DNA of 60,180 nt. Origin: Halorubrum rutilum. Its GTDB lineage: Archaea; Halobacteriota; Halobacteria; Halobacteriales; Haloferacaceae. The DNA is taken from assembly GCF_024494565.1 (NCBI RefSeq), contig NZ_JANHDN010000010.1, positions 1 through 60,180 of the forward strand. The letters are read 5' to 3'. Made by a program: the position numbers and the translations under genes. The notes beneath the pieces were generated by a model that ran no database searches, had not been told where the DNA came from, and saw only the letters and a program-made list of their open reading frames with translations. Position 1 is the first letter of the stretch; each line of letters opens with the position of its first letter. This document shows positions 35,077 through 42,637 of this stretch, piece by piece.

Positions 35077-36324
35077 TCAGTCGCCAGCAAGAGGCTGGTA
35101 ACTCTCGCCGTTCAACGTCCCACCATTCACACGCACGTCTACTGGTGCGTCTCCGCTCCCCGACTTGGGCGAGGAGCGGAGTTTGTGTTGTCGCTTCCGA
35201 GCGTACCGCACGCCAGTATTCTTTGCAGCGTTGTAATCCGCGTTCACCTCGTACCCGCATTTCTGGCACTCGAAGTGTTCGCCGTGGCGGTTGCCGTCGT
35301 GCGTAAACCCACAGTCTGTTCGAGAACAGCGTTGGGATGTGTGGGTCGGCTCGACCTGCTCTACGGAGACCCCCTGTTCAGGGGCTTTGTAGGAGACGTA
35401 TTCAAACAGGCGTCGGAACGCCCAGACGTGGTGCCACTTCGCGTGTGGAAGCCGCTCTCGAATGTCGCTCAACTCCTCGAACGCGATTACGTCGCAGTCG
35501 TGTTCGACGGCTTCCGAAACGATCTCGTTGGCGATCGTGTGGATGTACTGTTTGCGCCAGGCGTCCTCTCGCTTCCCGAGGCGAAGAAGCGCCTTGTGTG
35601 CGGCCTGCGTGCCGCGTTGTTGCATCTCACCACGTCGCTTCTCGAACTCACGACACCAGTGGTCGTAGTCGTCCCCCTGCCAAAACGTGCCAGTTGAGGA
35701 CACAGCAAGGCTGTTGACGCCGAGGTCGATACCGAGGACCGTTTGGTCGGAGTGCCCGGTATCTTCCGAAACCCCATCGTCACCGTCTGTCCGCCGCGTC
35801 GAAATGTTGAGGTGGAACTCGTCAGTGGCCGCGTCGTACCGAAGCGTACTCTCGCGGAACTCGTAGTTCTCGGAGAGTACGTACCGCTCGTAGGGCGTCG
35901 GACTGTCTGCCGGGAGAACGAACGACGGTTCAACTCGGCCCTCAACAGTTGCCAGCGACACCGTGTTGCGGTAGAAGGTGGCGCTCCGTGTGTCGTAGTC
36001 CATCGTTTCAGCGGTGAACGTCGGTTGAGAGACGCGCTGTCGTTTTTTCCACCGTTCGACACACGCTTTGACGGCTTCGACAGCGCGTTTGATAGCGGCT
36101 TGGACAAGTTGGGCCTGTAGGTCTGTCTCCTCTCGAAGGTCGGCGTAGAGCGCGTCACGAACCTCTCGCTTGTTGGTTTTACACTCCGTGTGGGAGGTGT
36201 CGGACCAACAGTAGTCGGCGGTTCAGTTCGCGCAGTACAGGTATTGCTCGGCGGTTCGGTGGAGTGCGTCGCGTTGCTCGTCGGAAACGGCGAGTTTCAC
36301 GACGGCGGTTCGACGCACGCCCAT
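35077..36324 (-). pseudogene. tnpB: tnpB with a single in-frame stop codon
   Basis: From ATG 36324 the frame reads MGVRRTAVVKLAVSDEQRDA ... AEQYLYCAN, then TGA (36225-36223), then TADYCWSDTSHTECKTNKRE and on to 35077. The remaining 308-codon frame from 36003 holds RuvC-I (LGIDLGVNSLAV), a canonical RuvC-II Glu (IAFEELSDIRERL), a zinc ribbon (CSRTDC ... CQKC) and RuvC-III (NADYNAAKN). One base change disables an otherwise complete gene of about 415 codons. A TTTATAAGT box lies about 25 bp before the ATG. Confidence 0.85.
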
Positions 36325-36360
36325 AGTTTCAGAGGATACCCGACGGTACTTATAAAAGGC

Positions 36361-37867
36361 AAGGAGAATACCCGCGCCTTTAGGCGCGGGATGAATCCGA
36401 CAACCCATTCCACAGTCTACCGTCGATAGCACCGCTAGATATTCCACCTCTCTCATCTCGAACTTTTACAAGAAAGTGAGTATAAGTGATTATACAGGCG
36501 TTCAGAATGCTGGAAATCCACCGCACCTATCGAGCGAAAATCCGCAACCACTCACAGGTTGAGGAGTCGCTCGATCGGCACGGGTGGAGTGCCAGCAAAC
36601 TCTGGAACGTCGCCAACTACCACTCCCGCCAAGTCTGGGAGGAAACCGGCGAGATTCCCGACCACGAAGAGTTGAAAGACGAGTTGAAGACTCATCCAAA
36701 GTACAAGGGACTGCACAGCCAGTCCAGTCAGCGGGTTCTGGAGGAACTCGCTGAAGCCTTCAACTCGTGGTACTCCAGTGATGATGACAGGGACACTCCG
36801 CCCGGCTACCGCAAACAAAACTACTACGACGACGAGGGCCGCCGCGTCCACGAAGAACACCCCCGCTCGACGGTCACGTGGAAACAGAACGGCATCCGCC
36901 ACGACACCAAACACAATCGTGTTCGCCTCTCAAAAGGGGCGAATCACAAGGAACACCCGAAAGCGTGGGAGTACATCCTCGTCGAGTACGAGATACGCCC
37001 CGGCGTCGAGGTTGAAAACCTGCAACAAGTCCGCGCCGTCTACGACCAAGCAAAACAGCGATGGGAGTTACACCTCGTCTGTAAGGATGAGGTCGAGACG
37101 CCCACCGCTCCCGGCACCGAAACAGCGGGTATCGACCTCGGCATCAGTAACTTCGCCGCTGTCGCCTACAGTACCGAGGACGCCGACCTCTACCCCGGCA
37201 ACCGCTTGAAACAGGACGGCTACTACTTCCCGAAGGAGATCGCCAAGTGCGACGACAGCGGTGGTGAACGAGCCACACGTTTCCACGCGAAGTGGTCGGA
37301 ACGTCGCACTCACTTTTTCCACTGCTTAGCGAAACACATCGTCCAGCGGTGTGTCGAGAAGGGTGTTGGCCAGATTAACGTCGGGGATTTGGAAGGCGTC
37401 CGTGAGGACGAGAACGGTGAGTCGAAGAACTGGGGACGGCACGGCAACCTCGACCTGCACGGGTGGGCATTCGACCGCTTCACCTCGATTCTCGAATACA
37501 AGGCGAAGGTCAAGGGAATCGAGGTCGTGGAAGTGTCCGAGCGCGACACGAGCAAGACGTGTTGCGCCTGCGGTAGAGAAGACGACAGTCAGCGCGTTGA
37601 ACGCGGGTTGTACGTCTGCAAGACGTGTAATGCGGCGTTCAACGCGGACGTGAATGGAGCGGAGAACATCCGTCTCGACCTCAACAAAAGTAACTCCGAG
37701 TCTTTGTCCGAATTGGCCGAAGATAGGAGTACCGGCTGGTTGGCACAGCCAGCAGTCCACCTCTATGACCTCTCCCGAGGATTCCAACCTCGGACAGAGG
37801 TGGTGGACTGCAAATCCTAATATCCCAACCTCGGGATTCCTCCGCCTTCAGGCGGAGGAGGATGTCA
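36361..37867 (+). mobile_element. Complete TnpB-only IS605/IS1341-type element
   Basis: Left end: GGAGAATACCCGCGCCTTTA with hairpin 36371-36390, then GATGAATCCGACAAC. Right end: hairpin CCTCCGCC/GGCGGAGG at 37839-37858, then AGGATGTCAA. One intact tnpB lies inside, and no tnpA is present, so movement would need TnpA in trans. The right end abuts the tail of a TumE-like gene. The two deleted elements at 33295 and 39345 derive from this type. Confidence 0.85.
36507..37820 (+). CDS. tnpB: TnpB RNA-guided nuclease (IS1341-type)
   Basis: This 437-residue protein uses ATG 36507 (MLEIHRTYRAKIRNHSQVEE); GTG 36486 is an alternative. RuvC-I is GIDLGISNFAAVAYS (Asp210). The RuvC-II segment is INVGDLEGVRED, with Gly where most TnpB have the catalytic Glu; Glu296 or Glu300 could substitute. 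The zinc ribbon is CCACG/CKTC and RuvC-III is FNADVNGAENI. The C-terminal coding region overlaps the presumed guide RNA. In known systems TnpB cuts donor sites beside a short motif and helps the element persist. Confidence 0.9.
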   Translation: MLEIHRTYRAKIRNHSQVEESLDRHGWSASKLWNVANYHSRQVWEETGEIPDHEELKDELKTHPKYKGLHSQSSQRVLEELAEAFNSWYSSDDDRDTPPGYRKQNYYDDEGRRVHEEHPRSTVTWKQNGIRHDTKHNRVRLSKGANHKEHPKAWEYILVEYEIRPGVEVENLQQVRAVYDQAKQRWELHLVCKDEVETPTAPGTETAGIDLGISNFAAVAYSTEDADLYPGNRLKQDGYYFPKEIAKCDDSGGERATRFHAKWSERRTHFFHCLAKHIVQRCVEKGVGQINVGDLEGVREDENGESKNWGRHGNLDLHGWAFDRFTSILEYKAKVKGIEVVEVSERDTSKTCCACGREDDSQRVERGLYVCKTCNAAFNADVNGAENIRLDLNKSNSESLSELAEDRSTGWLAQPAVHLYDLSRGFQPRTEVVDCKS

Positions 37868-38164
37868 ATGCTCATAGATTTCGGTCACCTCGGTTTGGAA
37901 GTCGTCGACCAGGTCGGAGATGCCCGTGAACTCCAACGCCGTGATATCGCCCTCGGGAGGATGTCGGTGGTGTCGTCAGACGTCCAAGTGATAGGGCGAG
38001 TTATCGTACCGCAGGAGCGTGTTGCCGTCAGCGTCCATATACCGGAAGCTGTACTTGAGCCCCTGTGGGACGTCTTCGGTCGCCGGGACCTGCCACGCGA
38101 TCATCTCGTACCTGCTGCCGTCTGGTTTTTCGCCTTCGTCGCGGTACACGACGTTGGCAGGCAT
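37865..38164 (-). pseudogene. Frameshifted TumE-like (DUF6516) toxin gene
   Basis: The first 62 codons from ATG 38164 (MPANVVYRDEGEKPDGSRYE ... LLRYDNSPYHLDV) match the TumE/DUF6516 pattern. The frame then stops, but the next frame continues as RHHRHPPEGDITALEFTGIS ... TEVTEIYEH, giving the usual length of about 100 residues. A single frameshift near 37975-37985 explains this. The TGA stop lies in the right end of the TnpB element (GATGTCAA), and the antitoxin that normally follows is absent. Family call is moderate. Confidence 0.6.
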
Positions 38165-38931
38165 TCTTCTCCTATGTTGGGGTACGACCCCAACTGTGTT
38201 AAGCCTTAGCGTTGAGAAGCGATATCTTCCCCGCAGTGAACAGTTGTTTACCAACTACTGTGAAGCCGTGGGAGGAGGTCAAAGATGCGACATCCTCCCA
38301 CGGCTGAAGCCGTGGGCTTTCTCCCTGTTCCGCTGTGCGCCGCCGCGTGGGTCGACGCCACGGCTGCCAACCCGAATTTCCCCGCGAGATCGGCCATACC
38401 GCCGCATAAACGGCGATGATCAGGGAATCTTCCCACCGCAATAGATCGTGTGACAACGAGTGAAACACTGCGGCGGCACACGTCACCAGCCGCCGCCGCG
38501 CAAACGCAGGGATAACCGCTGTGCCGCGGTGGCCACACACACCAGCAGATCGCCAGACAGCAGCCGGATCACAGCGCTGCGGTCCCAGACCTGGTGTTGT
38601 CGCTGCTCGCCGTCTCGGTGCAAACAGTTCACTAACCCGATATATCGAATCGCCCCTACCACCCCCGGTGTGTCCGGGGTGGTTGCCGGAAGCGCGCAAC
38701 ACTCATCAGTACGTTGAGTATCCGTACGCGCCCGATGATTGTTTGGTGGCCCGGCTTGCCGACGCGTCGCTTGTCGTGGGTTCCGCTTCGTCCCGGAACC
38801 CGGCCACGCTCTCACACGGTGCCCTGAGCGTGACACACAGACTACGAGAGCAGTATCGCTCTCGCTGTGTTCGTTTCACACGTTGTTCGTGATAGTGTTG
38901 CGGCAGGGCGCATGCCTGAAACACACCGAAT
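38165..38931. other. IS-debris interval with head-to-head right-end hairpins
   Basis: At 38264-38330, GAAGCCGTGGGAGGAGGTCA on one side faces CGACATCCTCCCACGGCTGA on the other: two TnpB-type ends in opposite orientation, giving a 12-bp inverted repeat around a short centre. Just left, 38240-38261 reads ACAGTTGTTTACCAACTACT, like two abutted ISH3 ends. The minus frame through 38340-38700 (e.g. LLRWEDSLIIAVYAAVWPIS) may be part of a lost membrane protein. No intact gene is supported. Confidence 0.45.
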
Positions 38932-38966
38932 TTGACCTCTTCCTCCGCATGAACGCGGAGGAATCC
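38932..38966 (-). mobile_element. Lone TnpB-type right end (minus orientation)
   Basis: TTTGACCTCTTCCTCCGCAT with hairpin CCTCCGC/GCGGAGG matches the family right end, with GACCTC instead of GACATC. No tnpB is attached. Confidence 0.55.
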
Positions 38967-38978
38967 CACCACGGAATT

Positions 38979-39345
38979 TTAGGTCGTGATCACTGCCGCA
39001 TCGTCAGATTCCGGATCGAAAGGAAGGGTGATGACGAGTTCGTCGAACCAGACGACCGGGCGCTTCCGCCGGCCGTCCTCCTCGAAGAAGACGAGACCGA
39101 GCCGGGAGCTCCCCGTGGACGTTCTTCGCGTCCCGGTCGACGACCCGCGCGGTCTCGTTGCTGCTCGCCGGCTCCTCCCGACGGACGGCCTCGATGAGAT
39201 CGAGGACGCGTGGCGTCAGCGTCCCCATGAGTTCGTCGTCACTCGCGACCGAGAGCGTCGGCGTGGACTCCGCCGACTCGCCCCGTTCGAGGGCCTCGAT
39301 ACCGTCGGTACCGTCATCGTAGAGCTCGCCGGACGATTACGGAGA
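38979..39345 (-). pseudogene. Truncated, frameshifted HVO_A0114-like DNA-binding protein
   Basis: The readable part begins SSGELYDDGTDGIEALERGE just inside the left end of the element at 39345, so the N-terminus is missing. It continues LTPRVLDLIEAVRREEPASS, NETARVVDRDAKNVHGEL, and then the frame breaks near 39108. Restoring one base gives SRLGLVFFEEDGRRKRPVVW and FDELVITLPFD to a TAA at 38979. This is the winged-helix pattern of the HVO_A0114 family, which commonly pairs with toxin-like genes. It is inactive. Confidence 0.7.
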
Positions 39346-39707
39346 ATCAAGGAGAAAGCCTCGCGCTTCAGCGCGGGAATGAATCCGACAATTCTCTACA
39401 GCAACCACAAACTTCTGTCCGGGTGTTTTAAGTGAGTAATTGTCGTACCAATAGTTATCCGAGGCGGTCTATCCGCCCACCTAATCGGACAATATCGGGA
39501 TTCCCGACTACACACAGAAAACACCCTTTCTGTTGTAGTGTTCGGGTACAGTAAGAAGTACCTCTGAATCCCATGCCGGGATAGGAGTAACGGCTGATTG
39601 GCACAGCCAGTAGCCGTCACCGGGACAGCTACAAACCGTAAACACCCCAAACCAGCGGTGCGGGGCCGTGGGAATCTTCGCCCTTCAGGACGGAGAGGAT
39701 GTCAAGG
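39345..39707 (+). mobile_element. Second tnpB-less IS605-type element with 3' guide-RNA-like region
   Basis: The left end (GGAGAAAGCCTCGCGCTTCA, then CGGGAATGAATCCGACA) and right end (TGGGAATCTTCGCCCTTCAG, then GAGAGGATGTCAA) enclose about 360 bp with no coding frame. Near 39580-39625 the segment GGGATAGGAGTAACGGCTGA, TTGGCACAGCCAGTAG matches the end of tnpB at 37725-37755 (GATAGGAGTACCGGCTGG, TTGGCACAGCCAGCAG). It is shorter than the copy at 33295 and has a different deletion. Confidence 0.68.
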
Positions 39708-40190
39708 GAGCAGATCGTTCGGGAGATACTCCGAGCAATCGACCGGAATCGCGTCCCACGCCGCCTGAATCGCTTGATAGCCAGTCCAACCTTCCCCTCG
39801 AAGCATCTCCCCACAGGCCTGACAAAACTCCGCTACGGTACACTCTCCCTCGTCGAGTAACAGATACAGCAGAAACGTCGGAGCAACGGCTCTCCCGGTT
39901 GTCGCTCCCGTGTCACCGAATACTCGATTGATACTCTGACGCCCGCGCGCGTCCATCAAGATAGCGAACCGATATCGCTCCGTGTTCTGTTCGATCTCCG
40001 TCTTCACGGACTTCTCCCCGGCATCTTCTCCGTGCGGTCGAGGAACACACGGAACCGTGGTAAACGAGTTATCGTCGTCGTCGAACGGCTCAAGAGCCCT
40101 CTCGCTCCCGTCGTGAACCCATTGCTCTTTCGTCCCGTCACGCGCGTACTCAGACAGCTCCCGAACGTGACGCTTGAGCTCGTGCTGACA
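39702..40190 (-). pseudogene. C-terminal part of a toxin-like gene split by a TnpB element
   Basis: The 162 codons read CQHELKRHVRELSEYARDGT ... YRFAILMDARGRQSINRVFG, EFCQACGEMLRGEGWTGYQA ... VDCSEYLPNDLLP. The matching N-terminus lies at 42071-42157, ending LTTTNV; joining V to CQHELKRHV across the 1880-bp insertion restores one frame of about 191 residues preceded by an RHH antitoxin gene. A GTG at 40244 could start a shorter product using element sequence. The stop lies in another TnpB-type right end, so the C-terminus may also be changed. Confidence 0.6.
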
Positions 40191-40285
40191 TGTAGCGAGC
40201 GGAAGCCCATCCCATTCAGAGGTGGGTGCAAGCGATAGGCACACAGAACTAACCCACAGGCGACACTCTATCCGTAATTCCCACG

Positions 40286-40516
40286 TTATGATTCGTCGGT
40301 CGGCCACCAGACGACAGCACGACTGCCAACTTTCCATCGCTCAACCTGTCCCTCTTCTTCTAACTCCTGTAATCGTCGGAGTACTGTCTGTTTCGATACG
40401 TCCAACAGTCCAGCCAATAGTGTCCCAGTCGCCACTGGTTTGTCAACATCGTCAAACGCTGTCAACACGTCCTCAGACGTCACATCTCTCGGTCGTCCGA
40501 TCCCGTCTTTTGCCAT
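40286..40516 (-). CDS. Winged-helix regulator inside the TnpB element
   Basis: This 76-residue protein starts MAKDGIGRPRDVTSEDVLTA. It has a complete winged helix (KPVATGTLLAGLLDVSKQTV, LRRLQELEEEGQVERWKVGS) ending VVWWPTDES. It is transcribed away from tnpB across about 85 bp of shared upstream sequence, the usual layout for a regulator controlling its neighbour. Because the gene lies between the two halves of a split host gene, it appears to have arrived with the element. Target and ligand are unknown. Confidence 0.72.
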   Translation of the reverse strand: MAKDGIGRPRDVTSEDVLTAFDDVDKPVATGTLLAGLLDVSKQTVLRRLQELEEEGQVERWKVGSRAVVWWPTDES

Positions 40517-40600
40517 ATAGTACTGTATCCATCCCTCGAACAAAAACACCAGTATCCCACAGGACTTATAATTCTGGAACACAAGTAACAAAACACGACG

Positions 40601-42022
40601 ATGGCGGCCACAAACGAGGAAAAGAGAACGCGAACGAACACCTTCGCACTCGCTCCGAAGGCGGAGTGGAAGAAGGTGTGTCTCATTGAGTTACTGGACT
40701 CGGCAGCCGCCCTCGTCAACATCGTCACCTACTACCGCCGCCAAGCTCACTTCGACGGCAATCAGACGCGAACTGACGTGTGGAGTGCCATCACAAAAAC
40801 CGAGATCCGTAACCGCTTCCAGTCAGTTCTCGGTCGAGCAATCACTGACAAGATGCTCGATAAGTGTGATGAACAGTGGAGAGCGTTTTTCGAGCAAGTC
40901 GACAACTATGAAGGCGGTGACCGTGAGAACAAACCCGGCGTCCCCGGCTACTGGAAAGACAATAATAAGCGAGTACTGAGGGCGTGTATTCGCAACGACG
41001 CTTACACGGTTGAATGGGGCGAGCACAGCCGGATCGAGCTTGCACTTGGTAGCGACTTGAAAGAGAAGTACGACATTCCACTCAATCAGCGGATTCGCAT
41101 TCAGATCAAGGGCAATCCACAGTACGACGGTCACGGTGGGCGCTTGGAACTGGGATACGACAGAACCACCGAAGCATTCACGGCAAAACAGCCGGTCACG
41201 TTTTCCGACGACACAACACGGGCTACGGATTCCAGCGACGAGGAATGCGTAGCCGCTGTGGATGTCGGTGCTAACAATTTCGTCGCTGTCACTACAACCA
41301 ACGGCCACCAGCGCGTGTTCCACGCCCGTCCGTTGTTCGACCGCTTCCACCACTACACTGAACGGATCAGTGAGTTGCAGTCCCAGCTTCCCGAACAGAT
41401 GGACAGCAGTCGGTTGATAGAGAAGGTGTATGCGAAGCGCACGAGACACCGCAATCACGCTCAAGACGCTCTTGTTTGCCACCTTACACGTCTCTTCTCA
41501 GAGTGGGGTGTGAAAGCAGTTTATGTCGGGAAGCTAGACGATGTCCGTGAGAAACACTGGTCAGCAACGGTTAATGAGAAAACGGATCTGTTCTGGGCGC
41601 ACGGCCGCTTCCGTCGCAGGATGCAGACCGTCCTAGAGGGGCAGTATGGCATCAGTGTCGAAGAAAAGTCAGAGGCAGGTACATCCAGTCAATGCCCACG
41701 CTGCGATGAAGGGGCGCACGTCGCGCGCAACGGCGACGTGTTCCAATGTGGTGGATGTGGCTTTGAAGGTCACAGCGATGTGGTGGGAGGCGAGAATTTC
41801 CTGCAAAGCGTGGTGGATGACGATGTTGATTTCACCGGAAGAAGGCCGATGGCACGGCCTGTGGACTCAGGTCAGAACGGGCCTGAGAGGGGACACCAGA
41901 CAGTGCCCCGCCTTGAGTGGGACGATCACTGCTGGCGACAGCGTGGTCACGCGACCAAAGAGGAGCCCACAAACCAAAGTACCCGCAAGGGGAATCTTAC
42001 CTCAGAGGCAGGGTCGGCCTGA
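40601..42022 (+). CDS. tnpB: TnpB RNA-guided nuclease, second type
   Basis: This 473-residue protein starts MAATNEEKRTRTNTFALAPK. RuvC-I is VAAVDVGANNFVAV. The RuvC-II segment VYVGKLDDVREKHWS has no acidic residue at the usual Glu position; the Glu in VRE is the only candidate. The zinc ribbon is CPRC ... CGGC and RuvC-III is EGHSDVVGGENFL, where Asp is flanked by Ser/Val. The C-terminal 70 residues are low-complexity and overlap the right-end RNA region. It is only distantly similar to the tnpB at 36507, so it is a separate lineage. Confidence 0.85.
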   Translation: MAATNEEKRTRTNTFALAPKAEWKKVCLIELLDSAAALVNIVTYYRRQAHFDGNQTRTDVWSAITKTEIRNRFQSVLGRAITDKMLDKCDEQWRAFFEQVDNYEGGDRENKPGVPGYWKDNNKRVLRACIRNDAYTVEWGEHSRIELALGSDLKEKYDIPLNQRIRIQIKGNPQYDGHGGRLELGYDRTTEAFTAKQPVTFSDDTTRATDSSDEECVAAVDVGANNFVAVTTTNGHQRVFHARPLFDRFHHYTERISELQSQLPEQMDSSRLIEKVYAKRTRHRNHAQDALVCHLTRLFSEWGVKAVYVGKLDDVREKHWSATVNEKTDLFWAHGRFRRRMQTVLEGQYGISVEEKSEAGTSSQCPRCDEGAHVARNGDVFQCGGCGFEGHSDVVGGENFLQSVVDDDVDFTGRRPMARPVDSGQNGPERGHQTVPRLEWDDHCWRQRGHATKEEPTNQSTRKGNLTSEAGSA

Positions 42023-42070
42023 ATCACCCACCGAGGAGTCCCACGGCTGAAGCCGTGGGAGGATGTCAAA

Positions 42071-42157
42071 GACGTTCGTCGTCGTCAACTGTATGTTGTC
42101 CGTAATTCGCGCGTCCGTATCGACGATAATTGGATGGCGCACATCATCGTCCGCCAT
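42071..42157 (-). pseudogene. N-terminal fragment of the split toxin-like gene
   Basis: The ATG at 42157 follows the antitoxin stop by two bases. It reads MADDDVRHPIIVDTDARITD, NIQLTTTNV before entering the element's right end. IIVDTDA resembles the first strand and catalytic Asp of PIN-domain (VapC-like) nucleases, and the spacing suggests part of the N-terminal region may also be deleted. It pairs with the piece at 39702-40190. Confidence 0.6.
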
Positions 42158-42159
42158 CT

Positions 42160-42468
42160 TCACCTCTGGAACACGTCACTCGTGTCGAGCTCCGCGGCCT
42201 CCTCGAAGGCCTCCCGCTCCCGCTCAATTTCGTTCAAACCGTCGCCGAGAAGGATCTCTGCGACTTCCTCGGAGAGCTCTCCCCGCTTGTATCGCTGATG
42301 GAGAGTGATTTTCTCCTCGTCTGAGAGGACTTCACGGAGCTTCTCTCGGAGACCCCGCCGAGCAAGCTCACTGACGTTGATCCCACCGAGACGCATCTGA
42401 TCGACGATTTGAGTCGCTTCCTTTTCCGTTTCGCCTCGGAACTGGATCTTGTCGCTATTCGTGGCCAT
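42160..42468 (-). CDS. RHH-type antitoxin, now without its toxin
   Basis: This 102-residue protein starts MATNSDKIQFRGETEKEATQ. The N-terminal part (KIQFRGETEKEATQIVDQMR) is consistent with an RHH or related DNA-binding dimer; the rest is helical and acidic (NEIEREREAFEEAAELDTSD). The toxin-like frame starts two bases after its stop, a translational-coupling arrangement. The toxin is disrupted, so the antitoxin is orphaned. Other calls, such as a domain-of-unknown-function antitoxin, are possible. Confidence 0.6.
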   Translation of the reverse strand: MATNSDKIQFRGETEKEATQIVDQMRLGGINVSELARRGLREKLREVLSDEEKITLHQRYKRGELSEEVAEILLGDGLNEIEREREAFEEAAELDTSDVFQR

Positions 42469-42637
42469 CTCGCCATATATCCTCACTCTATGGTAATAGC
42501 TGTTGTGACACGCCATCCGTGTCAGTACGATACATTGTACCAGGCACTACCATGACGCTTCGACGATGCTAAACGAAGCGATCACAGTACCGTATATCAG
42601 TGATCGCCATGGCCTGCCGAGTCGGAGTCCGCGACGG

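Larger units (their letters stand above)
34998..36350 (-). mobile_element. TnpB-only IS605-type element (minus orientation)
   Basis: The element holds a full-length tnpB with one stop codon and its right-end hairpin region. The left end lies between 36325 and the left end of the neighbouring element at 36361, so the two elements abut back to back. It belongs to a different subgroup from 36361-37867: its right end resembles those at 13301 and 29686. Confidence 0.7.
40191..42070 (+). mobile_element. TnpB element carrying a divergent winged-helix gene, inserted in a toxin gene
   Basis: The boundaries come from the interrupted gene: left flank ends GTGCTGACA (40190), right flank begins GACGTTCGTC (42071). 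The right end is typical (hairpin CCCACGGC/GCCGTGGG at 42040-42059, then AGGATGTCAAA). The left end begins TGTAGCGAGCGGAAG and lacks the hairpin seen in other copies. Inside are a plus-strand tnpB and a minus-strand winged-helix gene, so the cargo is unusual for this IS type. Confidence 0.65.

Noticed and set aside
38199..38702. 167-codon minus-strand ORF
   Set aside because: A hydrophobic stretch is present, but the frame starts and ends in IS-derived sequence and no family or start is recognisable; recorded only as possible debris.
39702..40244. Complete 180-residue gene starting at GTG 40244
   Set aside because: The first 18 codons would come from the TnpB element; joining to 42071-42157 in phase explains the frame better as a split gene, though a shortened product is not excluded.
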